From contig JBAMDO010000009.1 in assembly GCA_037074765.1 (NCBI GenBank), positions 347,231-411,230 on the forward strand: DNA of 64,000 bases. The letters run 5' to 3'. Every line of letters begins with the position of its first letter. The stretch's first letter is position 1. This document shows, piece by piece, positions 1 through 13,460 of the stretch. The stretch is from Mansonella perstans. Its lineage: Eukaryota > Nematoda > Chromadorea > Rhabditida > Onchocercidae. Below the pieces are notes generated by a model, which saw nothing but the letters and a program-made list of their open reading frames with translations, had not been told where the DNA came from and did no database searches. The position numbers were made by a program, and so were the translations under genes.

Positions 1-1581
1 TGATGAAAATAACTTTTTTTAAGCATAAACAAAGCTATTTCATTCCAGTTGTTTGTTTCAATGCTGAAAATTTCTTTCTAGGAAATTTATATCTCCCAAA
101 CTGGTAATGTTCCTTATCTCTATTTTTTTGCTACATGTATCATTTTATTTTGTAAATTATTTATGATTTATGTTACTTCAGTATGTATTTTGCAAAAAGC
201 AATTCATACTCTGCCGTAGGATTTCTTTTCTTTTTTATACCTATCAGCAGAAGTATTTTTATTGTTTGTGACTTTATTATATCCTTTTCTGGACATATTT
301 TTAAAAATACTCTATAGAATTATTATATTTTGAATATTACCGCATAATCTACTTCCAAGGTTTTTTAAAATTATCGTTATAGTACTTCATTATGCTTTGC
401 GGTAGCTATAATGAAGTAAAACAGGATCGTTATTATACTAGATTCTGTGAAGAATAAGTTATTAAATATCTGACATAAATCTTGAAATTTAAATGAGAAG
501 TATAATTATATTTTTGATGTACAGATTGTATATTTGTATGTTGTTTCTCTCCTCCTATATCAATTTCTACCTTATTTATTAAGAAAAATAGGGAAAGAAT
601 TTATTAGATTGGTGAAAGAAATAAATCTGTGAGCTGATGCATTGAACTTATCAATTATCTAGAATAATGATCACTTCAATAAAATGATTTGAAATGTAAA
701 AAAGATGGGAAAGGACAATTTTACATTTCTTCGTCGCAATAAAAAGAAAAGTTCTGAATTTTCAAATGGAAGCATGTTTCTTTCACATCTCCCATAAAGA
801 TAACACATGAAGGATGCAATCATATTATCACCCTTGGCTATCGCTCATTATTCGAGAATATGGGGTCACTACAACTTACAGTATCAAAGATAGTGCAAAT
901 CCCAATTTAATCATTATTTCTTTGTAATTAGATTTTCTCTCGAGAAATCTCAGATTCGTTTATATTCGTTTTTTAAGAGGTCAGTGAAAAGGTTGAGAGG
1001 TTACTGTTTTATTTTCAAAATCTTTTGTGGTGGCAAAAACCGGTTCTGTCCGTTGGAAAAATTGTAAAATTCAATGTCATCATTCAACATTTTGTTGACA
1101 TATTTTTTTTTATTATTGTTATTACTCAGAAGTAGTGGCAGTAATGAAAGCAGCACCTGAAAATGAAAAAAAGATCAATTAGACTGAAATAATGGCAGTG
1201 GATGAAATTTATGTACGAAAAAAGAATTAATTAAGCATAGACTGGAAGCAGTTCAAAGCAACGCTTGAGTTTTGTTTTTCTCATCAAATAAAACTTGACA
1301 TCAACCTTTCTCTGGTAAACATTGAAAATAATTTTGGCGCCCTTTAAATACTCCTTCAATATGCCTACAAGTTGATGACATATGAAATGTTCGAACTTCA
1401 GAGGTAACCTTCTAGAACATGAGAACAAGAATATAATATCTTAATATCTTCAAGAAGTGAAAATATTTTCAGTTCAACAAAAATAATTTCAACAAATAAT
1501 ATTAAACTATAAACATCGGCAATTAAATTGTACAACTTTTCCCACATTATTCGATTTAGTTAACTGATAACGCGTAAAAAA
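1..1581. other. 3' flank of the phosphatase gene, no supported gene
   Basis: AT-rich sequence with short homopolymer runs. No open stretch here has family resemblance. The only item of note is a possible alternative terminal exon of the phosphatase gene on the minus strand at 1231-1411, listed separately. A TTTATT (AATAAA on the minus strand) near 1109-1114 could be a distal poly(A) signal, but it lies about 470 nt past the stop. Confidence 0.6.
1231..1411 (-). CDS. possible alternative terminal exon of the PPM phosphatase gene
   Basis: An open stretch begins after a minus-strand acceptor (TTCTAG, AG at 1412-1413) and runs to TAA at 1231. Its length, 181 nt (1+180), joins in frame to the phase-2 donor of the exon at 1895-2049. 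It would encode about 60 basic residues ending ELLPVYA, in place of the Ser/Lys-rich tail encoded at 1582-1786. No family is recognised. Chance open reading of this length is common in AT-rich DNA, so phase agreement is the only support. Confidence 0.22.
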
Positions 1582-4500
1582 TTAGTAAATCTGTGATTTT
1601 TTCCTTGGTGATGGATTAGCGGAAGACACTTTCTTTGCGAATACATTACGTGAAGATAATTCCCTGTTGTTAGCAGTTCCTGCAGCACTTGTCTGGATTA
1701 TGCCGCGAGCTGAACCCATCAGACTACGAAGACGTTGGCGCAATGAAAATGTTTGTATTCTTTCAGTTGCCACGCCGTAACTGTTCCTAAATGGAAGTTT
1801 TATGACAAACTGAAAGAAAATATGAAATAAAAAATGCCTATATTACTTTTGGCATAAAAATTGAAACAAATAGATTGTAAGAGAAAAAATTTACTTCGTT
1901 TTTTCTTGTTCATTTATGGGCCCATTAGCAGAATTCTTGAGTACTACAAATTTTTTTAGCCATGCGACATCCACTGAAAGCGTATGACGACCAGCGGATC
2001 CACGAGAATGCCTTTTCGAGGTTTTAACATCTTCTAATTTCTTTAATGTCTAAAGATGCAAATGTAAAGTAATAAAAATTTAATCACTTATATTTCCAAT
2101 GCCAGAAATATCTTCATCATAACTTTTATGCGTTAATAATTGGCCTTATTTCTCCACAAGCAATTCCGACAATTTCAGGTCTAATTTGCAACGATTAATT
2201 TGATACTGAATACATTAACAATTCAATTCACTGAGAATACGAGACTTACCAGTATTTCTTGATTAGCGTTTCTATTTTTCATTCTTTCATTCGTTCCAGC
2301 AAATTCGGATTGTGCACTACCAATATTTATATTTAGTGTTGCAGTTTCCCTTTTAGGATCACTGCATAGTACAGAAGTCTGTGCATGCACCATGAAATCA
2401 TTTTGTACAGCGAAATTTACATCGCATGTCATTTCCTCCTGAATATTTCGTATCACTGATGGTTTAACATCCGTCTCTTCTTCGTTTTCAGCATTTTCAC
2501 AGTGTATAGTTGAAACTGAATCACCCAAACAATCGTGTGCTAATAACGACTTCTCACTTGCTGTATCTGAAAACAAACTGGAGTTATGATTCTAATCAGA
2601 AATTTTACACGAAAAAACATCATTGCAAGGATGCATGCATAAACGAATCCAGTATGCGACTTATATACTGATATTTGAAATGATTTCAGCTAAGTTACAC
2701 AAGATACGTAAAATTTTGATAATTTTAATTTCGCATTAAATTTTTGGTTCCTCAGTTTTGAAGAAGAAAGTACGGTAACCATTCATCGAATGAGGTCAAA
2801 CTAATTTCCTCATTTATTTCAAATCAAGCGCTTCCTTTTAAATACCGCTCCCCTTTAAATTGCTTAAAATTATGAGGAATTTTTTTTGAAAGTTCATACC
2901 ATCATCATTTTGCCAAATCCCGACTTTAAAGGCTACAACGGTTGCATGATCTAATTTTCCAGGCATTTCACTCAGTTTTGATCGCACCATTTTACGATGA
3001 TTACGTTGCTCACTTTTTGTCAGATGTTTCTCAATCTGATACAGTTCCGGATCTTCCAAAGTACGACGCTTCGCCCTAAAAAGAATGGAAAATGGGACTG
3101 AAGGCAAAATACGAACGTAAAAGAAAAATAAAGGTCGAAGCAATAAGTGGAAAAAATGAAAGAACAGCCCTTTTTAGATCATCACTGCCATTACTTCTAA
3201 AAAAAAGTAATGCATCATGATCCATCATAATTTTTTGGTTGCAGACCTATTTTACAAACTAATGATGAAAGATACTTCTTTCATTAGGAATACAGTGAAT
3301 TATGGAAAAGAGAACAGTTTTAATACTAAAAAAATAAAGAACGATAAAAGTTGAAATATTTTTTCCAAATTTTATCCTCCGCACTGTGTATTATATTATA
3401 CAATAGCTTCGTGAGCTTTCTACTGTAGTTTCATACTAAAAAAAAGGCCAAAGAAGCCTTGGAAAATGAAAATATTACAAGTGAAATCCGAGAAATTATT
3501 GGGATTCACTAAATAATTTATAAGAATGAGTGCTACATTAAAAAAAATCCTTTTTCTAAAAACCAAATTAAATCAAGTAAAAAATCTGTGTTATGATATA
3601 TATGGCATAACATAGATTTTTTTAACGTGATTTAATTTGTGCATATATATGTACAGGATGTTCGCACAAAAATAAGTTTACATGGAGAGCTGCTGAGCGA
3701 ACTGAATAAGATTATGACACAATTTGCTGGCACTAACAACGACCTCCTCACTACCGCTGATCGGTGATCGTGACCGACACATCCGAGATCTTAATTTCGA
3801 CATTGGTGGGACGATCCCATTCGATATTATATCATCCATCCTCAAAAAAAAAAAAACACAGATAGTGGAATAATAGTTGTTGTAATAAAATATCAGCATA
3901 TTGTGGTAATATTTGAAAAATTTCTCTTTAGTTTCAAAATCAAATTGAAAATTACAATACCTCAGCAACATTAATTCATGACGCTCTTCTGCATCAACAC
4001 ATGGAAGTGACGCATTGCAGGTACGTATACGAATAAAGTCAACATCTTTGTTTTTATCGTCATTACTTACTGATCTATAAACAGCAGACTTCAAATCAGC
4101 CATCAACTTTAGAAATATATATCTGTATTATCGGACAGTTTGAAAAATGGAATTATACCATCCATAGGCAAATGAACTGGATGACATATATTAATATATT
4201 GTTAATCATTTTTAACTCATTTTAAAAATGGATTATTTTATTAAAAATATCTGTTAAAAAAATAAGAAGAAATCTACACTGCAATTGGTTGGCACTTTTT
4301 TGAAGGACTGACTGATTCTGACGGCCTCTTGACAACACAAAATTTTCCAACTACCGGGTCAAAATTATCAGACACACCATCTGATGTTATGAATATCACA
4401 TCATCTGAAGAAATCATTCTTTACATCTTCTATATGAATCTATATGAATCCCATAATGAATAAAATGGTTTATTCCTTCACCCACGCACTTTTTTCACTG

Positions 4501-7315
4501 AAATATATTGGAAGTTTTAAGTGATTACTTGGTTCTACGAATGTCATCGAACACGTGAGATTATGCAACTGAGGATTCGTGCCGTCAACCGGTCCCAATG
4601 CACCACCTGCATCACGCATATCGCGCATCCTGCATATATCGTGTGAAGCAATGGTAACCTTTAAATGAACGGATCAAATCGAATGGTTTTAATCATTATC
4701 AAGCATGACTTTTAATGTCTTCTAAAATTTCAGCAGGATTACAATACTGTAAATGAACTATCATATTTGAATTCTTTCTACATACCTCCTGAACACCACT
4801 TTCCGGATTGTACACAAAGCATAGTGAATCACCGACATTACAAACGCAAAGTACCCACGTAGCACTTTCTTTCAACTGTGCAGCAACAGCCACACAAAGC
4901 GTTGTTAGAAAACCACCCTCTTGCAAAATCAATGCATGTGCAGAGTGAAATGCACCAAGTAATCTATGAAATATCTCCTGAATATTTTAAAAGTCAAAAA
5001 CCAAATCAAAATGTAAACATTTTAAAAGTATAAAATGACAAATGAGCATAATTTTCCGTCTGTTGCCAGACATAATTTATCATGTTACATAGGGTAAGAT
5101 TCACTGATAACGAATGGGCTGCAAAGTGCTGTCTCTAAGGATATCGATTATAAGTCGCTATAAAAGTAAAACAATGACATTTCAGTCATAACATAGAAAT
5201 TATCGCCATCTACTAAAATAAGTATGAGGTATCATCAATCAACGATTAGAACAACTTAAATCTTATTATAATCCCTATTATTAAAACCACCTCAATTATC
5301 CACTTTACATATGTTTCAACAGTTCTGCCGATAACGATAATACGCATCGTTATGATCGAAATGCTTCTGTACCAGCATCAGCATTTCGTAATCATTCAGT
5401 CTGTTTTTTCAACACTCTTCCCGTCATTCACAAAAGTAAAAATAAACAACTTCAGTCAACACTACAATAATTTTACCTCTTTTAGTTTTTTTTTCGAATC
5501 TACAATAAAGAAAATTTTAGGAAAAAACAGTAAATAACGAACAGTGGTTGTTCTACATTCCTCCGCGAAGAGATGATAATTAAGATGATCAATAGCTCCT
5601 CGTATCGCACATCGTGCAGCCAGACGAGCTCCTTCGCCCCAATTAACACCATCCGCCAATGCCATTACAACATTATTATCCCGAGCCACAATGGCAAAAG
5701 CATCTGCTACTGGATTACCAGCGTTTACGCCCGTTAACGGATTTCGCTCATAAAGTGTTGTTGATAATCCGAAGCAACGTTCTTCATCGAAAGAATTCCA
5801 GTTATAACTTTCTAAAAGGTATGAATCATAACTGTAATTAATAAAGTGGCAAGATTAAAAAGTATATAAATATAACCTATCATTACAAAGAATCACGAGA
5901 ATGGAATAATAAAAAAAAACATCAGAAGAAAATAAAAACTCATATATGACATGAATTTCAATTTTCAATTCCAAAAAAAATAAATGAAGAAATAAAGAAC
6001 ACTTGTACCAGTATCTGATCGTAGTGGTGTATCGCCCGTAATGAGTGAATCAACTAGTGATGTACATGAACCTATCAAACCAACTGATGACTGCCGCAAA
6101 TGATTATGCTGCACAGTTTCAAATTCATCATTGAAAGAATGCTCTATATCTACTGACAAATCACCATCAAAACTTAAGCAAAGTTCATCATCTAAATTTG
6201 CCATTCGGACAATGGGTTGACGATGTATACCACCCACCTGGAAAGACATGGAAAAGTTAATCAGAATTTATGAACTGATCTTCTTAGCTACAATATGAAT
6301 TGAAAAAAGCGCTGATTTATCTACAAACCTCCGTAAGTCCACCTTCTGGGCCAGTATATGAAGCACAAACATTTTTAGATAAACGTTCTAATAGTAAAAC
6401 TGGCAAATCAAGACCCGTTTTGCCGGAATAAATTTCGGTTCCAGATTTTATACCATTTTTCCTGCTAAAAGAAATTAATGAAATAGAAATACTGGATATA
6501 AAAAGTATTAATCAAATTTAAAAAATCATGCAAATGAATAAAGCGATTCTTTGGCAAATTTTTTTCATATTTTAAAATGCAAATTAGACAATATTTGATT
6601 TCGATTTTTTCCTAATTATTTACTTACCTAATACAATGAATTTAAAGTATAATTTAAAGTAAAAATTTTAAGTATAATTAAAGTATAAGCCATATACGAC
6701 ACTATGGAAATATACTAAGATGAATAATATAATATATAATGTTCAAATTATTCGTATCATGTAAGTAAATAATTAGAAAATTAAAATTCCCGAAAATTTT
6801 AAAAAACTAGAATAATTAAATAAATATGTTGAGAACTACCGACAGACTTCGATCCATTCATTTAAAGTGCAAAAATAATGATGGGATTTTTTACTTCGAA
6901 TTAATTTTCTAAAGAAATCTCCAGATCTTTTTGGTTTAAAAATTAAAAATTGTTGCTTAAAATTCCTCCTATTAACGCTAACATATCAATTTAAAAGCAA
7001 AGTATATTTTCTAAAAGAAAATTTAATTTAAACTAAATGAGAAATTAAGCATACCTTTTGCAAATGCATTGTGAAATGAAGGAATTATTGAATGTTGCAG
7101 TTGACGGTGAACAATCATCAAGAAGACACGAATTAGTAGTAGTAGTAATAGAAGTACCATTAGTTGTAATATCTCTACCATTTTTATCATCAATCATCTC
7201 ATCATTATCATTATCACTATCATTATCAATATCGTTACCATTATCAGTAGTTAAAGATGAAAATGTAGTACGTATTAGGCTATATACTTTTTTCCGAATT
7301 GATGATGATGGCATC
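1582..7315 (-). CDS. divergent PPM/PP2C-type serine/threonine phosphatase
   Basis: Predicted metal-dependent protein phosphatase (PPM fold). Exons in transcript order: 7315-7055, 6464-6329, 6237-6009, 5811-5543, 4977-4786, 4658-4529, 4404-4280, 4106-3961, 3840-3682, 3075-2900, 2566-2250, 2049-1895, 1786-1582. All junctions are in phase; the end of the exon at 4280 is the least certain. About 832 residues if the start is the ATG at 7314, 851 with the distal exon at 10094-10149. PPM signature positions: VADAF (D about 245), ALADGVNWG (D about 262), NVGDS (D about 348), ITSDGVSDNFDP (D about 414) and KLDHATVV (D about 591). These match the aspartates that hold the two metals in PP2C enzymes, so activity is plausible. 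The ADG form resembles PTC7-type enzymes more than the usual DGHGG. The N-terminus is rich in Asn, Asp, Ser and Thr; the tail of about 220 residues is Ser/Lys-rich with no known domain. Substrate unknown. Confidence 0.85.
3564..3639. repeat. imperfect inverted repeat in a phosphatase intron
   Basis: Arms 3564-3595 and 3606-3639 are nearly complementary over about 32 bp around a 10-nt ATATATAT-like loop. It lies in the intron between the exons ending at 3682 and starting at 3075. Size and structure suit a small foldback element or MITE remnant; a transcript hairpin is also possible. Confidence 0.6.
6612..6776. repeat. 165-bp segment bounded by 16-bp perfect inverted repeats
   Basis: CTAATTATTTACTTAC at 6612-6627 is the exact reverse complement of GTAAGTAAATAATTAG at 6761-6776. 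The interior repeats AAGTATAATTAAAG-like words. It lies in the intron between the first and second main phosphatase exons. It could be a degenerate MITE; no target-site duplication is evident. Confidence 0.45.
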
Positions 7316-8176
7316 CTGGAATAGCATGAAGCAAACATTATTTTGTAAAAATTAGCATTTATATAACAAAAACAATGAGTAGTAATTTGAGGCAATGAAG
7401 TAATTACAAAGTTAATCAGATCACAATTAAGTGACAAAAAATCCTCCAATTTTTACTTAATAGAATTAATCATTAATAATCAATGATCAATTTAACAATA
7501 TTTATAAAAGCATTTTGAAATTTACAAATTACTGAATGAAAATATATGGAAAAAAATATTTATGAATTGACTAATAGTAAATAAGTATGATTAAAACAAT
7601 TCAAGAAATTAATGAATATATTAATGTATAATTTTCTAAAATTTAAATCTTTCAAGAAAGATGGGCCTTTTTTGTCTGTTTAATGCTTATTTGCTCTTTA
7701 AATATGTCACATTTATTTATTTAATTAATTATTATTCATAATAGTTGTAAGATGAATTTAAATTTGTGTAAAGCAATTATTTTTTTTCATATATATAGTA
7801 ATTTAGATATACTAATATCACCAGGTAGCAGAAGAGGCTAAAGCCAGCATCTAATAAAATCCGATTTTCCGATTCCTCAAGCAGTTCCATTAAATTTGAT
7901 GTAATTTAAATCCCACAGAAATGCTCAGCGCAATTTGAAATACTTAAAATTTAAAAAAGCAATAGTGACAAACTTTTTAACTGTAATGGAAGATAATTTA
8001 CAAGATTTAGTTCAAAATTTCAACAAAAAGTTGTTGGAGCAGAATGCTTCAAAGATATCGCATAGTTAGTCTTATTAACTCATTAACTTAAAAAAAAACC
8101 AAGCAAATGTGATAGTAAGTAAATGGTTGTTAATGTGTTAATGTTAATGAGTTAATTTAGTTAAGTTGTTAATGAG

Positions 8177-8419
8177 TTTACTGATTGATTAATAGTAATA
8201 GAAAAATTTTTTTAAATTTAATAACATTCAATTATCATTGTTTGTTTATAAGGAAGATAATATGAATAATGTTAAATAAATAATTGTATAAATAATGAAG
8301 ATCTAATGTAAACTTATTTTACTAAATATTTTTACTAATTTTACTGATTGATAAATAGTAATAGAGAAATTTTTTTTTTTCAAATTTAATAACATTCAAT
8401 TATCATTGTTTGTTTATAA
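8177..8419. repeat. two dispersed copies of a ~78-bp AT-rich segment
   Basis: The segment starting TTTACTGATTGAT and ending TTGTTTGTTTATAA occurs at 8177-8251 and again at 8340-8419 in the same orientation, with a few substitutions and a longer poly(T) in the second copy. The offset is about 163 bp. Confidence 0.7.
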
Positions 8420-8833
8420 TGAAGTTACAATATCCAATAATTTTAAATATTATGTCTAAGGGCATTTTCCTCAAAAAATGAAAAGAAACTACAAAATGAT
8501 GATTGATAATCAAAAATTTGGACAAAATTAAACGATATTATTTCAAAGAATTAAAATAAGACCATAATTTAAGTATGATTAATTAACTTGAAATATAAAC
8601 AAATAAATTGAAATGGAAAACAAAAAGAGTGAAAAGGAATGAAGAAATTTCAATATTTATTTCTTTATATTTGCATTTAACAAAACTAATTTGAATTTAA
8701 TGTTATTAAACGAAATTTTTTTTTACAAAGCAACAATAAAATTGAGTAATTGATTGCCTCTAATAACACTCCGAATGAAAAAAATTTGAAAAATAGGAAA
8801 ATTGCCATATAAGTAATTTGAAATAACACAAAG

Positions 8834-8860
8834 TAAACAAACAAACAAACAAACACACAT

Positions 8861-8891
<31 letters not shown>

Positions 8892-8914
8892 TACACACAC
8901 ACGTATGTATACGT
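8834..8914. repeat. compound microsatellite (AAAC)n-(ACAT)n-(AC)n
   Basis: Runs of AAAC, then ACAT, then AC dinucleotides. Open frames through it (for example Cys/Val/Tyr-rich ones on the minus strand) are artefacts of the repeat. Confidence 0.9.
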
Positions 8915-10093
8915 ATTGGCATACTGAGTGAATGGATAGACAACAAAACAATGCGATACACAAATAATATATGGATATAGTCATTGTTGTTGATATCTAA
9001 CGACTCACTAATAAATCAATTTCTGTTTCATTTTTCAAGAAGTGAAAAAATAAAAAGGTTAGATTGGTCATTTTTCATTCCTTTCGAAAAAATGTTCAAT
9101 TAAAAATTTTATAGTATATTTATAGATGAAACTTTTCCAGAAATCTATTTCGCTTTCAAAATAAACAAATTAAACTACGATAAATTACTTTTATGAATAA
9201 AAATTTCAAAAAAAAAAAAAAAAAACAAAGTAGAAAGTAATAAAAACAAAATGACAAATTGATTGGAACGAAACTTACGTTTAGATGATAAATTAATTAA
9301 AATTAATCTGTAGACAAAACAATCCTTATCTTTTTAAACACTTTTCGTAATTCACAAATTGGTAAACTAAAATCTCCAATAATGATTTTTTGGGTTTTAT
9401 TTTTGAATTTTTGAAATTTTTAACGAACTTTGAAAGTTTTATCATAGTTTCAAGTTTCTGCCACAATTTCTATTTCTCTAAGTTGCACTGTTAAAGAAAT
9501 TCAATTAGATAATTATGATAACAAAAAAGGATAAACAAATAAGCAGGACTATTCTTTCACTAAACAAATTTTATTCTTCAGTCATTCTTTCTGCACAACT
9601 ATAATTTAAAATTTCAAATATAAAATCTTCAACCATTTTTAAATTTTTTTGATTTTTAAATTTTTTAATAAATTTGAAAAACTTTACTTTTCATAGATTT
9701 TATGATTTAAAATACGGTAATCAATTTTCATCTTCATCTTTATCACATCTTTTTCATTGCACAAAACAATAAATGGAAGTATTGGAAGAAAGAACAGTAA
9801 AGCTTTAACAAACAGTCTTTAGTGCTTATCAATAAGATTGCAATTAACCAAAATTAAGTAATTAAGCAATAATGTGTTAGCATTCCACACGTTGCATATC
9901 AAAATATTTCTGAGCAAATTTCTTCAATAAATCAATGAAACATAGAAATGGATTGAACTAAAAAGAATGGAATGAAAGTAAAGTATTACTAAAAGATAGC
10001 ATTGACGAATGTGATGAATTTGAAATAAATTTGAAATGCAAAAAAAAAAAGAAAAAAGATGGGAAAATTAGTTCGAATTTTAGCAATTCATAC

Positions 10094-10149
10094 ATGCGTA
10101 AAGGCGATGAAAAAGTTCTGTGTGGCACACTTTTCGTGTCATCTGTCAT
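10094..10149 (-). CDS. candidate distal first exon of the PPM phosphatase
   Basis: ATG at 10149 opens 18 codons plus two bases (MTDDTKSVPHRTFSSPLR, then AT) and ends at a GTATGA donor. Spliced to the acceptor at 7315 (TATTCCAG then G ATG CCA), the phase is exact and the frame continues into the phosphatase. A minus-strand acceptor CATTTCAG ends 13 nt upstream of this ATG, as expected for spliced-leader addition. The alternative is that the ATG at 7314 is the true start and this is chance. Only a transcript can decide. Confidence 0.45.
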
Positions 10150-11176
10150 CCGAAAAAAGTTACTGAAATGGCACAGAATGCTTCAGAAATAAGTTAGCAT
10201 GAAAAAAAAAGTCAAAAAATATGAATTAGGAGATCAAAGAAAGTTCATTCCTATCAATATCAGTCAGTAAGTCCTACTTTTCAGGAAATTCGAAAAATTT
10301 TCCAGTTTTTTGCTTTTATTTAAAAAAGTAAAGGATTAGTTTGTTGGAGATGATGAAAGAGTTCAAATGAAACATTGCGACAGATTCTATATTGGTGACA
10401 GTAAGTACATCGTTTGTTAACAATGAAAAGATGTGAAAATAAAATTTTAATAATTTGTTCCTTTTCCGTTTAATTTTTTTTTTTTTTGAAATTATTCATT
10501 CGAAAATTGAAGGAATAGAAGTACGAATTCCATTGAATCAAACTTCAATTGCTACACTATATTAGTTTTTCTTAGAAATAAATTTTGATTAAAAGAAATT
10601 GGTAAGAATTTACACGTACACTAAGATACATAAAAATTAAAACATAAGAATATGTGAAAATTGAAATGTAGTAAAAAAAATGTAAATGAACATATGATTT
10701 GCTGTAGCAAAATTTAAAATTTTTTAAATATAATACATAAATTATTAGAAAATTTAAGTTGACATGTAATTTTATTTGATAGATAGAAGAAAAAGGATCA
10801 AAAAAATTAATTATCTTTTAATAAAATTCCATTTATTTTTTCCCACCTTGGTACTATAGAAGAGTACTTATTGAAGTAACTGCAAAATTTCTATTTGCAA
10901 TAATCAAATGAATGGAATAAATTGCCATACATAGTGCCATAATTGAGTGAGTAAAATGAGATAAGAGTGGCATAAAAGGAAATAGGTTTGAATGAGAAGA
11001 AAGAAATTGTCCTTAATTTGATATCGTTTTTTTCAATTTTGACAATAAGCTCATAGCATTATTTTATGACACTTATTTCATCGCAACATAATCCTTCTCA
11101 TATTCATTCATCAATTGCTATTCACTAATTGTAAACAACGAATAATAACAAATAGTTGTAAAAATTGCTCGAAATA

Positions 11177-11355
11177 GTAACAATAGTAACCGATATTAAT
11201 AACTCTAATAATGATGATATATTAGTAATAACAATTGCAATAATACTAACAACAACAATAATAATAACAATAATAATAATAATAATAATAACAATAATAA
11301 TAGTAATAATAATAATGATGACAGTAATAATAATAATAATAATAATAACAATAGC
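11177..11355. repeat. (AAT)n/(AAC)n microsatellite
   Basis: About 180 bp of imperfect AAT/ATA/AAC trinucleotides. Poly-Ile, poly-Leu and poly-Thr frames on both strands come from this repeat and are not genes. A shorter (AAT)n run follows at 11722-11743. Confidence 0.92.
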
Positions 11356-12594
11356 AGAATAATTTTCAAAAGGAAAAAGCATCTCAAAGAATTTTCTATA
11401 GTGAAACTCAAGCAAAAATTCGTATTATCAAATTTGATTGAACAAATTACTGGCTTCCTTCATTTATAAGATTTTCAAACAGTAAGGAAAAATGACAAAT
11501 TTTTTAAAAAATTTTTTTTTTTTAACAATTTAAACAAAAACGACAATTTTTACAGTCCCATTCGAAATTCTTGTAATTTGGCTAATTAAATGTCATGATT
11601 TGAAAAAGTCATTATATTAGTATAATCTTCGCTCCCACAGTTATCATTTTTGCACTGTAAAGTAAATTGAAATATTTATTAGTTTTTATTTTCTCACAAC
11701 AACAATAGCAATTACCATGGTATAATAATAATAATAATAATAAAAGCAATAATATGACAAATCTATCGTATTGAAAATAAGATCAAATTTAATTTCATTG
11801 TCTTTGATACTCACGACATTCCTTCTGCATTTTATCGTTTTTTTTTTAATTAATTTTTTTTATTATGAGAAAGAAGAAAAATGAAAAAAGAGGAAAATTC
11901 AAATTTTTTAAATTAAATGGCAAAAAAAAAAACGTTGTAACCTTGAAAAAGAAAGACAACCGTTGTTACAGATGACAACAACAAAGGTATGAAATTTATA
12001 TGTATCAGATAGTGCAGTCAATGTAAGAAACATTTAAAATTTTGAAAAAAAAAGATTTAGATTAGATAGTGATGAAATAAGTGAAGTATACTGTATGTGA
12101 AGTATACTACAATGTAGGACGTTTGATACATAAAGTGAAATTTTGTGAGAATAATCAAAACTGTATTGAAGCAATTCACAAGTTTTTTTATAGTAAATCT
12201 CTTACAATGCATCAACAAAATAACAATGAACCAGTGTATTAATTCTACATATTTATTTCAAATTAAAATTTGAAAAATAAATAATTTTTAACAAATTACT
12301 CTTATCAAATGCTTATCTTTAACAACAACAAATGCTTATTCCTTATCAAGTATTATCAGTGTTGAAAAAATTTTATACTTCAAAAATTTAAAAATTAAAT
12401 TAAGCCATTCATTGTCATCTTTTTCCCATATCTTGTTTAGCTCTTTTTTTGGCAACAAAATTTCAAGTATAATAAAAGAGGATAGTTGTTGTAGTTGTGT
12501 GAAATGCTACAGCTGAAAGATGAAGTAATGCAAATAACGAACAGAATATACTTGAATGGTGGTAGTCCATAGCTTTGCATAGATATGGAACACA

Positions 12595-12718
12595 CATACA
12601 TACATACATATACATATAAACACATACATACACACACATACATACATACATATACATACATATATACATACATACATACATACATACATACATAAATACA
12701 TACACACATACATACATA
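12595..12718. repeat. (ACAT)n tetranucleotide microsatellite
   Basis: About 125 bp of ACAT/ATAC/ACAC units. Tyr/Val/Cys/Met-rich frames on the minus strand are repeat artefacts. Confidence 0.92.
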
Positions 12719-13438
12719 TATGCATCAGATCGACCAATGATTCTAATTTTAGTTTGTCGGATAGTTGGAAACAACCAACGAAGTGGACCCCCTGATGAAT
12801 TAGCAACAATTATAATTATTTACTGCTGGTTGATAAATGCCACCAAACAAAAGTCCACTAATAATCGATGTTACTCGAATACATTTACTAAAATTATGAG
12901 AACTTATTACTATTATGATAGCGTGAAAATTACTAATAAATGTAAAAATTTTTTCAACTTTAGCTTAAAATTTTTGTTACAATTTTAACAGTAACTTTAA
13001 TTTCTTTATCGAAAATGATAAGAATTATTATAAGATACTGAATGAGTGTAATGAATTTGTGGAAATTCATACTTAAAAAAGGAAATTTTTATTTTAGATG
13101 TACAAAGAATATAATGAAAGAATTTCATTTGAATACTAATGTTTTTTAAAAAAAAAAAAGAAAAAACAAGCAACAATTAAGCAATTGTTAATAATTTAAT
13201 AAAGAAAAACCAAATTCGAATCAAAATTTATACTTAAATTTAGACAATTGTAAAGATTATGATGATGATGTACTGAGCGAAACGAAAAAAAAAAAAAAAA
13301 AAAAACAAGCAGCTAATTGTTATATCAAATTAAAAATAAACTTTCTCAAATTCAGAATTTATATTGAACTTTTTTCTACTTTGAAGAGTTCAGATTTTAG
13401 TATTGGATATATAAACTGGTTTAGTTATGATCGATCAT

Positions 13439-13460
13439 TCCTCTCTCTCTCTCTCTCTCT
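13439..13460. repeat. (CT)n microsatellite
   Basis: About 10 perfect CT units, followed about 40 bp later by a related CTTTCTTTTGAATGAA word. Confidence 0.9.

Larger units (their letters stand above)
7316..10093. other. probable large 5' intron of the phosphatase gene, repeat-rich
   Basis: If the exon at 10094-10149 belongs to the phosphatase gene, this is a 2.8 kb intron. It contains a dispersed duplication (8177-8251 and 8340-8419), a compound microsatellite at 8834-8914 and several poly(A) tracts. No coding potential recognised. Confidence 0.5.
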